A stretch of 64,000 bases of DNA from Maribacter litopenaei (GTDB lineage: Bacteria; Bacteroidota; Bacteroidia; Flavobacteriales; Flavobacteriaceae). Below the pieces are notes generated by a model. It saw nothing but the letters and a program-made list of their open reading frames with translations, was not told where the DNA came from and searched no databases. The stretch spans positions 1,237,001 through 1,301,000 of the forward strand of contig NZ_CP104205.1 of assembly GCF_025244665.1 (NCBI RefSeq), written 5' to 3'. This document shows positions 1 through 9,850 of the stretch, one piece after another (the stretch's first letter is position 1; each line of letters opens with the position of its first letter). A program made the position numbers and the translations under genes.

Positions 1-294
1 CGTTTTCAGGAAAGTAATCTTGAGAAAAGAGTGTTGCACTACACCAAAAGAGGCATAGTGAAAAAAAGATTTTTTTCATTTTGAGTTCGTTTGATTAGTC
101 CTTTTAAAATTAATGTTTGAATTGCGGCTTTATGCGGTTTTTAGTTTTTTTTAACACTTGAAATCAGTGATTTGGATATCTAAAACTACAACTTTTAAAA
201 AACGAATATTTTTACACCGATACTCTTAAAATTTTATCAAATTGTCAAGTCGTATTAAGTGTATTGCCTCTCGTAAGTAAAGAAAATTACGTTA
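1..294. other. AT-rich stretch without a recognisable gene
   Basis: These bases lie downstream of the DUF3810 gene's stop codon and run to the window edge. The region is AT-rich with stops in all frames. I see no tRNA-like fold, no repeat and no convincing terminator. A short A-run/T-run hairpin near 62-77 is too weak to call. Confidence 0.5.
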
Positions 295-1363
295 TTAAAG
301 CGGGTATTTTTTGTGGTAGGCTATCAATAAGGAAACAACACCATTGTAGCTTTGTATTCCCTGTGTTTGGTTATTCGCCTTTAGAAAAGAATTGAAAATG
401 GATTTAAAGACTGGCTCCATGGGATTTTCATATTGCTGCCGGAAAATAGCCATTTCTCGAAAATTTTCCTGTACCCCCGGATGTAGGTTTTGGAACAGTT
501 GGTCAAAAGTATCTATATTTCCCCTCCTAACATCACTTAGGCAATATCCCAATACATAGGCGTATGCTGCATATTGAAAATAAGGATCCTGATTGCTGGA
601 GGTTACTAGGTACCCGATGAAATTTGTTTCATTTTCTGCCGAATATCCCAATTGATGTCCAATTTCATGACCCGCCACAATTGGAAACCTAAAATTGGGT
701 AGGATACCATTAACCTGTGCTTCATTGGTGAATGGGTTTAGGTAGCCAGCATACCCCATATAAGTTAATCCGGTACTAAAAAGTGATGTTTTTATGCTAG
801 GATATTCGTATTCCAAAAAATTGAATTCTCTCGGCAAGTTCTTGATAACCATGAATGCTCATCGTAAACATTTCATCTTGTGAGTAGGGGATGTTTACTT
901 TCCGGAGGGTGTCACCCGTAATTTCTTTTTGAATGGTATTCGTTTTTTGGATAAGCTTTGTTGTAAAGTCAACTAATTGTTGGTAATCGTTGGTTTCTGT
1001 CAAGGCCAATTTTTCCGATAGCGGTTGGCGATAATAGTTAAAACCCCAGGCCAAATGAAAGGTAAAGTAGGCGATGGAGAGTATCATGAGCAAATCCCTT
1101 AGGAACTTTAGTTTATGCGTTTTGATAAAGGTCCATTTTCGGTATAGGTAAAAAAGGGCTGTACATATAAGTAAGAAGTAGAGTAGGTCACCCACGGAAA
1201 AGGGAATCCAACCAAAGAGCCATCGAAAGAATCCGGATATATAGGGATATAGCCCCATGCTGTAATAGGATTCTATGAAATCTGTGTTTTGGCCCAACCA
1301 TTTTACCAGGATAATTTGGGGAAACAAAGAAACCGCGATTACGGTTTTTAAGGACATCTTCAT
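295..1363 (-). CDS. DUF3810 family membrane protein with HEIGH metalloprotease motif (frame break)
   Basis: Resembles the DUF3810 family: hydrophobic N-terminal segments (including the FFRWLFGWIPFSVGDLLYF region), then a soluble domain with the zinc-protease signature HEIGHQLGYSAENE near residue 230. That fits a membrane-anchored zincin-type peptidase; no substrate is known to me. The frame breaks near 827-835: the upstream frame reads ...GYQELAE and the downstream frame resumes at EFNFLEYEYP. Removing one base from the observed CCGAGA to give CCGGA restores ELAGEFNFLEY. It is divergent from pepD with a short shared upstream region. Family assignment is from sequence recall; the protease role is inferred from the motif. 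Confidence 0.72.
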
Positions 1364-1423
1364 GATTTCAAAAATAGGGATTTGATTTTATGGTATGTAT
1401 TTTTGCTGAAAAATTTCAATCTT

Positions 1424-2878
1424 ATGGAAAACCGGATACTCGAGTTAGAACCCAAAACCGTTTGGAAAAACTTTTCAAGATTGAATGCAGTTCCAAGACC
1501 TTCCAAAAAGGAGGAAAAAGTAATTCAGTTTATGCTTGATTTTGGAGACAAATTGGGACTAGAAACGTTCAAGGATGAAATAGGTAATGTCATTATTCGA
1601 AAACCAGCAAGCAAAGGTATGGAGCATCGTAAAATGGTTACTCTACAATCCCATTTGGATATGGTTCATCAAAAAAATTCTGATACAGATTTCGATTTTG
1701 ATACAGAAGGCATTCAAATGTACATTGAGAGTGATTGGGTAAAGGCCAATGGAACCACTTTAGGTGCGGACAATGGAATGGGCGTGGCGGCCATTATGAG
1801 CTTATTGGAGGCAACTGATATAGTGCATCCACCTCTCGGAGGCTCTGTTCACCATTGATGAAGAAACCGGCATGACCGGAGCCTTCGGTTTAAAAGGAGA
1901 GGTGCTAAAGGGGGGAATTTTATTGAATCTTGATACCGAAGAAGATGATGAAATCGATATTGGATGCGCTGGTGGTATCGATGTTACAGGCACTAGATCC
2001 TATATTCAAACATCTCATATTATAGGAGAAGTAGGGGTGCAAATAGACATAAAGGGATTGTCCGGGGGCATAGTGGTATGGATATCCATAAAGGTCTCGG
2101 CAATGCCAATAAAATTATGAACCGACTATTATTCCTAGTTAATGAGTTTAACTACAGGATTGCTGAATTACGGGGTGGTGGTTTACGAAATGCTATTCCC
2201 AGGGAGAGTAGGTGCCTACTCAATGTAGATGAAAATCAGTTGGATTCTTTTTTGGAAACCCTAGAAACCGAAGCTCGGGCAATCAAATCCGAATTTTCTA
2301 TTGTAGAACCCAAGCTTGAGATTCGCTTTGATGCATTGGATAAGCCTTTCGAAAGATTGATGGAACCGCAGTCGCAGGAACTACTTATAAAAACCGTTTA
2401 CGGTCTACATAACGGAGTTTACAGAATGAGTGCCAGTATGGAGGACTTGGTGGAAACATCTAATAATGTGGCCAAGGTCACTGTTGCCGATGGAAACATC
2501 GAAATTGGTTGTTTAACAAGGTCTTCGATAGAATCCGGAAAGATGGATTTGGCAAATAGCTTAAAGTCCGTTTTGGAGCTCGGTGGATTTTCGGTTAAAT
2601 TCTCAGGTTCTTATCCTGGCTGGAATCCCAATATGGATTCTGAAATACTTAAGGTCTTGACATCGGTTTATACAAAGCTATTTGATGCCAAACCCAATGT
2701 GGTGGCTTGTCATGCAGGATTGGAATGTGGTATTTTAGGGCAAAATTATCCTGAGATGGATATGATAAGTTTTGGCCCAACAATCAAAGGGGCCCATTCC
2801 CCGGACGAACGTGTAAGTATTTCATCGGTACAAAAATTCCGGAAGTTCTTGTTGGAAATATTAAAGCAAACACCATAA
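1424..2878 (+). CDS. pepD: Aminoacyl-histidine dipeptidase PepD, M20 family (two frame breaks)
   Basis: Cytosolic dizinc dipeptidase (Xaa-His and other dipeptides). Visible M20 residues: SHLDMVHQ (metal His and catalytic Asp), GADNGMG (bridging Asp), DEETGMTGA (catalytic and metal Glu pair), NLDTEEDDE (Asp) and a C-terminal SFGPTIKGAHSPDE segment (His). The start is placed at ATG 1424 (MENRILELEP); an upstream TTG would add residues the family lacks. Breaks lie near 1834-1840 (CTCTCGGAGG where CTCCGGAGG or CTGGAGG restores PEALFTIDEE) and 2061-2070 (TCCGGGGGC one base short; correct reading SGGHSGMDIHKG). Followed directly by a strong terminator. Essentially full length once corrected. Confidence 0.88.
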
Positions 2879-2879
2879 A

Positions 2880-2907
2880 AAAGCCCGGTTTTAAAACCGG
2901 GCTTTTA
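2880..2907. terminator. Bidirectional intrinsic terminator between pepD and the PPIase gene
   Basis: GCCCGGTT, TTAA loop, AACCGGGC forms a perfect 8-bp stem, flanked by A-run and T-run on either side. It can therefore serve both pepD (+) and the convergent cyclophilin-FKBP gene (-). Confidence 0.85.
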
Positions 2908-2921
2908 AACATGATTCTTTT

Positions 2922-4064
2922 CTATTCCTGAATTCCTGTAATCTCTATATCGAAGATTACATCTGAATTAGGTGGTATAGAATCAGAGCCTTGCGGCCCC
3001 CACGCCAAATGGGAAGGAATAAAAAGTCTTACTTTATCGCCAACCTTCATGGTCAAAAGACCTTCTTTAAATCCGGCAATTAGTCCGAATCCGGGCTGTA
3101 ATCCATAGGAGCTGGAAAATAACCACCGCCCTGTAATCTTCTTTCATCAAACATGTCATACTGCCTGGCAACCTCTTCATAATTACTTTCAAATAAAGTA
3201 CCATCGGGTAAGAATCCTGAATACATCACCAATACTTTTTGACCCACACTGGGTTTTTCCCCGTCCTCTTCTTGTAAGGAAATCATTTTGAGTCCGGAAG
3301 AAAATGACTTAGCTTCTTCCTTTTGCTTGGCGATTTCGGCAACGAATTCTTGCTTTACCTTTTGAACTTCCTCCTGTTTTTTAGCCTTTTCTTGTTCAAT
3401 GGCTGCCAATCTTTCTTCCTCACCATCAAAATATTCGGTCATAATTTTTACGGCATCAAATTGTCCGGCATCCTTTCCGTTTCTAATAATCTCTATGGTA
3501 TTCATGGTAACAGGTGAAATAGGTTTATTATTTCCTGGAGACACTTTTACATTAGCAATAGAATCAACTACTTCCATGCCTTCTACTACTTCACCAAAAA
3601 CGCTATGCCGGTTGTCCAACCAAGGCGTTGGGGCATGGGTTATAAAGAACTGACTTCCATTTGTGGCCTGATCCAGAATTTGCCATGGAAAGAACTCCTT
3701 TCCTATCATGTATTAAAGAATCATTGAACTCATCCATAAATTTATAGCCTGGGTTCCCAGTACCCGTAGCCAATGGATCACCGCCTTGAATCATAAAATC
3801 TTTCATGACCCTGTGAAAGGTTAATCCGTTATAATATTTTTTATCCTTGTATTGTTCACTCACAAAGGGACTGTTTCCTTCGGCAAGGGAAATAAAATTG
3901 GCCACAGTCACCGGTGTTTTCTCATGTTCTAATTTAACAATGATATCTCCCATGGAGGTTTTAATGTCAGCAAACAGTCCATCTCCCAAATCCGCTCTTT
4001 GACTTGTCTTGCAGCTTGCCATGAATAAAACCAAAGCCGCGAATAGATACATTTTCTTTATCAT
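2922..4064 (-). CDS. Cyclophilin-FKBP fusion peptidyl-prolyl isomerase lipoprotein (two frame breaks)
   Basis: Lipoprotein signal (LFMASCKT) followed by a cyclophilin domain ([41 protein letters not shown]), a charged coiled-coil linker of about 60 residues, and a C-terminal FKBP domain ([16 protein letters not shown] ... [11 protein letters not shown]). A periplasmic two-domain proline isomerase is the natural reading. Breaks: near 3672 (cyclophilin core, correct reading close to SMANSGPATNGSQ) and near 3091-3096 (correct reading [13 protein letters not shown]), so the true stop is at 2922. It lies 5 bp downstream of gldI, suggesting co-transcription and a role in folding secreted or gliding proteins (inference). 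Confidence 0.85.
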
Positions 4065-4069
4065 AATCT

Positions 4070-4621
4070 TTAATCTTCTAAATTATCCTGTTGTTTTTCA
4101 ATGTTTAAAATAGTAATCGTTGATTTTAAAGGGACATTCGTCCCAATTCTATTATTATCGCCATGGTATCCAAAGGCAATAGAAGAAGGAAATAGAAAGG
4201 TGGCTTTTTCGTTGACCTTCAATAATTTTATCGCCTCTCTAAGACCTAGGAAAAGTTCCTGTTTGTCTACCCTGTAGCTGAGAGTGCCTATTTCAGATTC
4301 GGAGTATAAAGTATCGTTATCCAGGGTCAAAAGATTGTAATTCATAGTGACAATATCATCAGTTTGGGGTGTATAATCCGTAGAGTCATTTACCCTTAGA
4401 TAATGATACCAAGAACCGGATGCGCTATGGGTGTAATCTTTTAGGGAATCCCTTTTAATAATTTCCTGTATTTTTTTCTCTTCGGCCTCCAAAAGTTTTC
4501 TACTTCTTTCAATAGACTCCTTAAAATAGCTCCCACTTTTTCTTTGTACCGGTTTTCTGGGTTCCGATTCCTCACATCCAAAAAGGAATGCCATTAAAAG
4601 AAGTATGTTTAAGGTTCTCAT
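4070..4621 (-). CDS. gldI: Gliding motility-associated FKBP-type isomerase lipoprotein GldI
   Basis: 183 residues with a lipobox (FLFGCEE) and one FKBP-like domain near the C-terminus (TQTDDIVTMNYNL-type entry, LREAIKLLKVNEKATFLFPSSIAFGY). Length, lipoprotein nature and position between nrnA and a second PPIase match GldI, an accessory of the type IX secretion/gliding machinery. ATG overlaps the upstream nrnA stop by 4 nt (ATGA), so translation is probably coupled. Reading frame is intact. Confidence 0.85.
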   Translation of the reverse strand: MRTLNILLLMAFLFGCEESEPRKPVQRKSGSYFKESIERSRKLLEAEEKKIQEIIKRDSLKDYTHSASGSWYHYLRVNDSTDYTPQTDDIVTMNYNLLTLDNDTLYSESEIGTLSYRVDKQELFLGLREAIKLLKVNEKATFLFPSSIAFGYHGDNNRIGTNVPLKSTITILNIEKQQDNLED

Positions 4622-5635
4622 TCTGTCAGTTCTTTTTTATACTTCGGTAATAGGGAAACAAATTGCTCAATAGTCTCTTGCAATGATTTTTCACTTTTTC
4701 CTCCTGCCGCATTGGTATGTCCTCCTCCATCAAAATGATTTCGTGCAAATTCGTTCACCGAAAAATTCCCAATCGACCTAAAAGATATTTTAAAAATTCC
4801 TTCTTCCTTATTCTCTATAAAAATAACCGCAAAGCGAATTTTATCCAAAGTAAGACCATAGTTCACAAACCCTTCGGTATCCCCTTTTTCATAATTATAA
4901 CGATCCAATTCTTCTTGGGTCAAAGTAATATAGGCGGTATTGAACTCCTTAAGGATGACCATGTTTTTAAGTGCACATCCTAACAGGTGCAATCTACTTG
5001 GGGAATTGGTATCATATACATACTGGTGGATTTCTGTATTGTCGGCTCCTTTATCCATAAGATCTGCCACAACCCGGTGTGTCTCGGCTAGTAGTAGCCT
5101 TAAACTTAAAGGAACCGGTATCTGTCATGATTCCTGTGTAAATACAATTTGCGATATTTTGATCAATTAAATCACAGTCGCCTAAGGAATCAATCAATGT
5201 ATAAACCATCTCACAGGTGGAGCTCATGCTGACATCCGAATAGGTTATTTGAGCATAATCCGAAGGTTGTTGATGATGATCCACCATGATAAATTGTGCT
5301 TTGGCATTTTCCAAAGATTCCGCCATTTGTCCCACACGGCCAAAATCGTTAAAATCCAAGGTGAATATTAAGTCTGCTTCCTCAATATATTTTTTTACTT
5401 CAGAGTTGTGTCTCTCAAAATTCAGAATTCCATTGGCGCCTGGCATCCATTTTAAAAATTTTGGAAAATCATTAGGGGAAAGTACATTGGTTTTATGTCC
5501 TTTCTTGGATAGATAATGGGAAAGAGCCAAGGTAGAGCCAATAGCGTCCCCATCCGGATTTTTGTGTGGTACTATAGCAATCCTTTTTGGGGAGGAAAGC
5601 AACTTCTTTAGCGCATCTATTTGCTCAAAATTCAT
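4618..5635 (-). CDS. nrnA: DHH-family phosphoesterase NrnA-like (oligoribonuclease/pAp phosphatase; one frame break)
   Basis: DHH motifs in order: VPHKNPDGDAIGST, TLDFNDFGR, MVDHHQQP, GIMTDTGSF, and the DHHA1 glycine-rich GGGHTNAAGG near the C-terminus. The family degrades short oligoribonucleotides and/or dephosphorylates pAp in the cytosol. Start chosen at 5635 because a consensus promoter ends five bases upstream. The frame breaks near 5081-5090: the observed AGCCGAGACA becomes AGCCGGACA, restoring TTSRTHRVVADLMDKG. First gene of the nrnA-gldI-PPIase operon. Confidence 0.86.
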
Positions 5636-5640
5636 GGGCG

Positions 5641-5668
5641 CAAAGATACAATTTAATAGGAAAGGCAA
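5641..5668 (-). promoter_or_regulatory. Bacteroidota-type promoter for nrnA-gldI-PPIase
   Basis: On the minus strand TTG, 17 bases, TATCTTTG matches the TTG/TAnnTTTG promoter with ideal spacing. The -7 element ends five bases before the nrnA ATG, so the transcript is probably leaderless or nearly so. Confidence 0.7.
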
Positions 5669-5721
5669 TTTATAGGTGTCTCTTTTTATGTATGATTATG
5701 TTTTTGTAAACCTATTTAAGG

Positions 5722-5751
5722 TTGTTGTTCTTTGGGAAAAGCTTATTTTTG
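5722..5751 (+). promoter_or_regulatory. Bacteroidota-type promoter for ndk
   Basis: TTG repeats at 5722-5727 and TATTTTTG at 5744-5751, spacing about 16-19, with the ndk ATG 16 bases further on. Confidence 0.6.
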
Positions 5752-5767
5752 CGCAAAATTTAGAGAA

Positions 5768-6187
5768 ATGACTACAAATAGAACATTTACAATGATAAAG
5801 CCGGATGCTGTGGAAAATGGTCACATCGGGGCCATTTTGGAAAAAATCACATCGGCGGGCTTTAAGATTGTTGCTATGAAATACACGCAATTGAGTGTTA
5901 GGGACGCACAGGAGTTTTACGCGATACATAAAGAAAGACCTTTCTTTGGTGAACTGGTTGAATTTATGACCCGTGATCCCATTGTTTCGGCAATTTTGGA
6001 AAAGGAAAACGCCGTGGAGGATTTTAGGGCCTTGATCGGGGCTACCAATCCCGCAGAGGCGGCTGAAGGAACCATTCGAAAAATGTTTGCTGCGGATATA
6101 GCAGAAAATGCGATACACGGCTCCGACAGTGATAAGAACGCCGCAATAGAAGGCGCATTTCATTTCTCAGGTAGGGAAATTTATTAG
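5768..6187 (+). CDS. ndk: Nucleoside diphosphate kinase
   Basis: 139 residues, the usual length. [10 protein letters not shown] at the N-terminus, [29 protein letters not shown], and the catalytic histidine in NAIHGSDS. Transfers the gamma phosphate from ATP to NDPs in the cytosol. ATG 5768 is preferred over an upstream in-frame codon because the promoter lies in between. Frame intact; single-gene transcript ending in the terminator at 6211. Confidence 0.96.
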   Translation: MTTNRTFTMIKPDAVENGHIGAILEKITSAGFKIVAMKYTQLSVRDAQEFYAIHKERPFFGELVEFMTRDPIVSAILEKENAVEDFRALIGATNPAEAAEGTIRKMFAADIAENAIHGSDSDKNAAIEGAFHFSGREIY

Positions 6188-6210
6188 ACTTGAGAATATT
6201 CGAATAGAAA

Positions 6211-6238
6211 GAAACCGATCCAAAGGCCGGTTTTTTTT
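6211..6238 (+). terminator. Intrinsic terminator after ndk
   Basis: AAACCG, a ten-base loop, CGGTTT, followed by a run of T. The convergent dciA-like gene ends just beyond it at 6249. Confidence 0.7.
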
Positions 6239-6248
6239 ATGGATAAAA

Positions 6249-6544
6249 CTAGCGAAGAACCAACTTTTTAATTAGTTCTTTTCCAAGTTCCTCGTTCAAC
6301 ATGTTAATAATTTTGCTCTTGCCATGACTAAGTTCTTCCCTTAGAACAGAGGAGGTCAGGGACACAAATAAAGTATCCATTTTTAGTTCTACATCAGAGG
6401 TATAATTCTGAACGCCATTGCCCATAAGGTTGTTCCATGCTGTTCTTACATCTACTTTGTCCATTCCTTCCTGTAAGTTATTTTTTTTATGAAGGCGGAC
6501 AGCGCCTCTTGCATGTTCAAATGGTCATTATCTCTACGGGACAT
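6249..6544 (-). CDS. DUF721/DciA-like protein (one frame break)
   Basis: About 98 residues. The intact part (VRTAWNNLMG, TSDVELKMDTLFVSLTSSVLREELSHGKSKIINMLNEEL in segments) is typical of DUF721; in other bacteria the family member DciA loads the replicative helicase. The start at 6544 (MSRRDNDHLNMQEALSAF) is joined to the rest by an A-run of eight at 6481-6488 that needs nine, a homopolymer miscount rather than the CCGGA-type break seen elsewhere. Located next to recF, consistent with a DNA-replication role (inference). Confidence 0.75.
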
Positions 6545-6546
6545 TT

Positions 6547-6960
6547 TTAGTCTAATTTTATAGGTTCAAATCTCCTAAAATGGTACGTGATACCATCCGG
6601 GTTTTTCACGGTAAAAGTATCTTCCGTTAAAGATACCAACCTTTCTTCCCATTCACTCAATGGATTTTTATATTTCAAATAATATAGTCCATTTTCTTCC
6701 TGTATGGTAAAAGTTTCGGCATCATCGGAGGTTTCAAAAGTACCGTCAAATCTTGGTGCCACTTTTTTCCGGAATCCTTTTAATTCTTTTATTTCGATAT
6801 AGTCTACTACAGTATTCATGGGGTATTCCTTTTGGCTGCCATCTGTAAATTCCACATTCTCGATTTCCCAGTATCCATTCAAATACTTTAAATCTTCCGA
6901 AGAAACATGGTTACCACAGGATACCACAAACAGCAGAACAAAAACCAGTAACCTCTGCAT
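6547..6960 (-). CDS. Small lipocalin-like lipoprotein
   Basis: 137 residues with a lipobox (LLFVVSCGN) and a beta-rich body opening with LNGYWEIENVEF, the form seen in lipocalin-like proteins of Bacteroidota. No enzymatic motif. Sits 3 bp from recF and 2 bp from the DUF721 gene in the same direction, a linkage common in flavobacteria. Function unknown; a ligand-binding envelope lipoprotein is the best guess. Confidence 0.7.
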   Translation of the reverse strand: MQRLLVFVLLFVVSCGNHVSSEDLKYLNGYWEIENVEFTDGSQKEYPMNTVVDYIEIKELKGFRKKVAPRFDGTFETSDDAETFTIQEENGLYYLKYKNPLSEWEERLVSLTEDTFTVKNPDGITYHFRRFEPIKLD

Positions 6961-6963
6961 ACT

Positions 6964-8043
6964 TTAAAGTTTAAAGATTTTATAGGTCTGATGGATTTTT
7001 TTGACGACCGCTTCCGTTCTTTCGGCATGGGTGTCACTAACGAATATCTGTCCGAAATTTTCCATGTTTACCAAAGAGATGATATGGGAAACCCTATTTT
7101 CGTCCAGCTTGTCAAAAATATCATCCAATAGTAAAATAGGATTGGTCCGGGACAATTTTCTCATAAAATAAAACTGGGCAAACTTCAAGGCTATCAAAAA
7201 TGACTTTTGCTGTCCCTGGCTTCCAAATTTCTTGATGGGATACTCCCTTATGGTAAAACTTAAGTCGTCCTTGTGAATCCCAACACTTGTATATTGTAGT
7301 GCCCTGTCCTTTTCTAAATGATCCTGTAACAATGAACCCAGGCCTTCTGAGAGTAGTTTGCTATCGTAGGTAAGGTTTACGTCTTCCGTATTATTGGTAA
7401 TGGCTTTATACTGTTCCTTAAAGATGGGTATAAAATCCTCCAAAAACGTTACTCTTTTTTTGAAGATTTCAGTACCGTATTTTTCCAATTGATCATTATA
7501 AACAGATAGGGTAGCCTTGTCAAAAGTATGGTTCGCAGCAAAATACTTCAGTAGGGCATTTCTTTGTGACAGGACCTTGTTATAATTTATCAAATACTGC
7601 AAGTACTCCTTGTCTGACTGGGAAATGACACCGTCCATAAATTTTCTCCGAATATCGCTACCCTCCACAATTAAATCCCTATCTGCGGGAGAAATAATGA
7701 CCAAGGGCAAAACCCCAATATGGTCGGCAAACTTTTCATAGGGCTTACCGTTTCTTTTAATAATCTTTTTGTTGCCTCGTTTTAAGCTACAGACGATTTT
7801 TTCTTCCTTGTCTTCTTTTTGGAAATATCCCTCGATGACGAAGAAATCGGCGTCATGTTTAATGTTTTGCGAGGAAACAGGATTAAAGTAACTTTTACCA
7901 AAGGACAAATGATAAATGGAGTCCAAAATATTGGTTTTTCCTACGCCATTATCCCCCACGAAGCAATTTATTTTGGAATCAAAATCGAAATTTCCGGATT
8001 CAAAATTTTTGTAATTAAGAAGGGAAAGGGTCTTTAAATACAT
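6964..8043 (-). CDS. recF: DNA replication/repair protein RecF
   Basis: 359 residues. N-terminal [14 protein letters not shown] and Walker [10 protein letters not shown], signature region [18 protein letters not shown], Walker [18 protein letters not shown], and a C-terminal D-loop region ([10 protein letters not shown]). SMC-like ATPase that helps load RecA at gaps. The start is set at 8043 because residues upstream of MYLKTL have no family match. Frame intact. Confidence 0.95.
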   Translation of the reverse strand: MYLKTLSLLNYKNFESGNFDFDSKINCFVGDNGVGKTNILDSIYHLSFGKSYFNPVSSQNIKHDADFFVIEGYFQKEDKEEKIVCSLKRGNKKIIKRNGKPYEKFADHIGVLPLVIISPADRDLIVEGSDIRRKFMDGVISQSDKEYLQYLINYNKVLSQRNALLKYFAANHTFDKATLSVYNDQLEKYGTEIFKKRVTFLEDFIPIFKEQYKAITNNTEDVNLTYDSKLLSEGLGSLLQDHLEKDRALQYTSVGIHKDDLSFTIREYPIKKFGSQGQQKSFLIALKFAQFYFMRKLSRTNPILLLDDIFDKLDENRVSHIISLVNMENFGQIFVSDTHAERTEAVVKKIHQTYKIFKL

Positions 8044-8118
8044 TATAAAGATTCGATTTTTTAGAGGGCAAAGCGCATCTGCTACTTGGACTTCCAAAAA
8101 TAACGAATAAATACACTA

Positions 8119-8146
8119 TTGGATTTCAATAAAAACTTTATTTTTG
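8119..8146 (+). promoter_or_regulatory. Bacteroidota-type promoter for the TPR-ribH unit
   Basis: TTGG at 8119-8122 and TATTTTTG at 8139-8146, spacer about 16-17; the TPR gene ATG follows 20 bases later. Confidence 0.6.
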
Positions 8147-8166
8147 CGCGACCAATAAAAATAGAG

Positions 8167-8934
8167 ATGGCAACATACAAGAAAAGAGGATTTAAACCCA
8201 AAACAAAGGTTGAGGCTCAGGAGTTTGAAGAGCAAGAAAGTACAACGGCTGAAGTTTTTAGTTCGTTGGATGAAGGTGCTTCAAGAACCGAGGAATGGGT
8301 TTCTAAAAATCAAAATTACATCTTAGGTACCATTGGGGTAATCGCTGTTGCGGTATTGGGCTATTTAGCATACAATCAATTTGTGTTAAAACCGAAAGAG
8401 GCAAATGCCGCTAATGAAATGTATTATCCGCAGCAATATTTTGACCAGGCTTTAAACAGCACTACAGCAAAGGATTCTTTGTTCACTTTAGCGTTGGAAG
8501 GTGCCGAAGGGAAATACGGTTTCTTGGATATAATTGAGGAATACAGCGGTACCAAGGCTGCGAATCTTGCCAACTATTCCGCTGGAATGTCCTATTTGAA
8601 CATGAACAAGTATCAAGAGGCCATAGATTATTTGGAAGATTTTAGTTCTGATGATGATATTTTAGGTGCTCCGGCAAAAGGCGGACTTGGAGACGCTTTT
8701 ATGCAGTTGGATCAACCGTCCGATGCATTGGGGTATTACGAAGCGGCCTTTAAGCACAGTACGAATGAGTACACTACTCCCAAGTTTTTGTACAAGGCTG
8801 GGGTTACCGCCCTTGAAATGGATAACAAATCAAAGGCCTTGGAGTACTTCCAAAGAATCAAGGAAGAATTTTCCGCATCCCAAGAGGCAAATTCCATCGA
8901 TGCTTTTATAGGCATCGCCAAAACGGGGGCATAA
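8167..8934 (+). CDS. Membrane-anchored tetratricopeptide protein (YfgM-like)
   Basis: 255 residues from ATG 8167. Basic N-terminus (MATYKKRGFKPKTKVE), one transmembrane helix near residues 55-75 (ILGTIGVIAVAVLGYLAY), then TPR helices (AANLANYSAGMSYLNMNKYQEAIDYLE, DALGYYEAAFKHS, KALEYFQRIKEEF). This matches YfgM-type ancillary proteins that assist secretion or envelope folding; the exact role here is inferred. Its stop overlaps the ribH start (TAATG), so the two genes are co-translated. Frame intact. Confidence 0.82.
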   Translation: MATYKKRGFKPKTKVEAQEFEEQESTTAEVFSSLDEGASRTEEWVSKNQNYILGTIGVIAVAVLGYLAYNQFVLKPKEANAANEMYYPQQYFDQALNSTTAKDSLFTLALEGAEGKYGFLDIIEEYSGTKAANLANYSAGMSYLNMNKYQEAIDYLEDFSSDDDILGAPAKGGLGDAFMQLDQPSDALGYYEAAFKHSTNEYTTPKFLYKAGVTALEMDNKSKALEYFQRIKEEFSASQEANSIDAFIGIAKTGA

Positions 8935-9416
8935 TGGCCACGGAAAACAAGAACTTATCAGAATACGACAAAGATACGATCCCAAACGCGAAGGACCTTC
9001 GGTTTGGGATTGTTGTCTCTGAGTGGAATTCCAATATCACCGAGGGCTTGTATGACGGAGCCGAGGCGGCGCTTAAAGATTGCGGTGCACAGGATTCCAA
9101 CATTATTAGGTGGAACGTGCCGGGAAGCTTTGAGCTCACATTTGGGTGCAAGAAAATGATTCGGCAAGAAAAGTTGGATGCCGTAATCGCCATTGGAAGT
9201 GTAATACAAGGAGAAACCAAACATTTTGATTTTGTCTGTAGCGCTACCGCCCAGGGAATTAAGGACCTTAATGTTCAAGAGGAGGTTCCGGTCATTTTTT
9301 GTGTGTTGACAGACAATACCATGCAACAAGCCATGAATCGAAGCGGCGGAAAGCATGGCAACAAAGGTGCCGAAGCGGCCATAGCTGCAATAAAAATGGC
9401 CGTATTGGGTAGATAG
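8934..9416 (+). CDS. ribH: 6,7-dimethyl-8-ribityllumazine synthase
   Basis: 160 residues. Substrate-binding segments FGIVVSEWNSNIT, VPGSFELTFGCKKM, AIGSVIQGETKHFDFVC (catalytic histidine) and PVIFCVLTDNTMQQAMNR. Condenses the pyrimidine intermediate with dihydroxybutanone phosphate in riboflavin synthesis. Translationally coupled to the TPR gene. No other rib genes are nearby. Frame intact. Confidence 0.95.
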   Translation: MATENKNLSEYDKDTIPNAKDLRFGIVVSEWNSNITEGLYDGAEAALKDCGAQDSNIIRWNVPGSFELTFGCKKMIRQEKLDAVIAIGSVIQGETKHFDFVCSATAQGIKDLNVQEEVPVIFCVLTDNTMQQAMNRSGGKHGNKGAEAAIAAIKMAVLGR

Positions 9417-9538
9417 CCGTTTCTTTTCTTTTTATCGTACTGCCGTACCCCAACACCCTAGGTAATCCGAATTTTTAGGCATTGCGGTGTGTTAACAAAT
9501 TTTAGGGATCCTTGTACGGGGCTTTTTCCTAATTTGAG

Positions 9539-9546
9539 TAACTTTG
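9539..9546 (+). promoter_or_regulatory. Candidate -7 element upstream of the small membrane protein and mutL
   Basis: TAACTTTG ends five bases before ATG 9552. A TTG at 9512-9514 is a slightly distant -33. This implies a leaderless transcript. Confidence 0.45.
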
Positions 9547-9551
9547 AACCT

Positions 9552-9848
9552 ATGGGATTCCTGAGTAAAATAACACGTTTACGAAAAAATAGAAGGTTCG
9601 AGTACAATCCTAGATTTTATGACGATAAGGGTAAAGGAAGCCCCTATAGGATAGAACCTAAATTTGATCAGTTTCGTAGCACCCTGCATAACCAACGGGG
9701 CTTAAAGAATAAAATCAGTAATGTGCTGGAGGACAGCCGTAGGGAAGGAGATAGAAACGTAAAAATCCGATTCGTAGTTATTTTGGTCGTTCTCATTTTG
9801 ATTTGCTTGTACATTATTGATTTCGACCTTTCTATATTTTTTTCCTGA
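9552..9848 (+). CDS. Conserved small membrane protein between ribH and mutL
   Basis: 98 residues: a strongly basic N-terminal two thirds (LSKITRLRKNRRFEYNPRFYD) and one C-terminal transmembrane helix (FVVILVVLILICLYIIDF). The small RKNRRFEYxPRFYD protein upstream of mutL recurs in flavobacteria. No function is known to me; a tail-anchored protein with a cytosolic basic region is what can be seen. Ends 2 bp before mutL. Confidence 0.75.
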   Translation: MGFLSKITRLRKNRRFEYNPRFYDDKGKGSPYRIEPKFDQFRSTLHNQRGLKNKISNVLEDSRREGDRNVKIRFVVILVVLILICLYIIDFDLSIFFS

Positions 9849-9850
9849 TA

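Noticed and set aside
62-77. A-run/T-run hairpin at the left edge as a terminator
   Set aside because: Only A-T pairs, no GC stem and no adjacent gene end in the window.
5696-6163. 155-codon open frame antisense to ndk
   Set aside because: It is a shadow of ndk: no homologous motifs, Cys/His-rich low-quality translation, no promoter.
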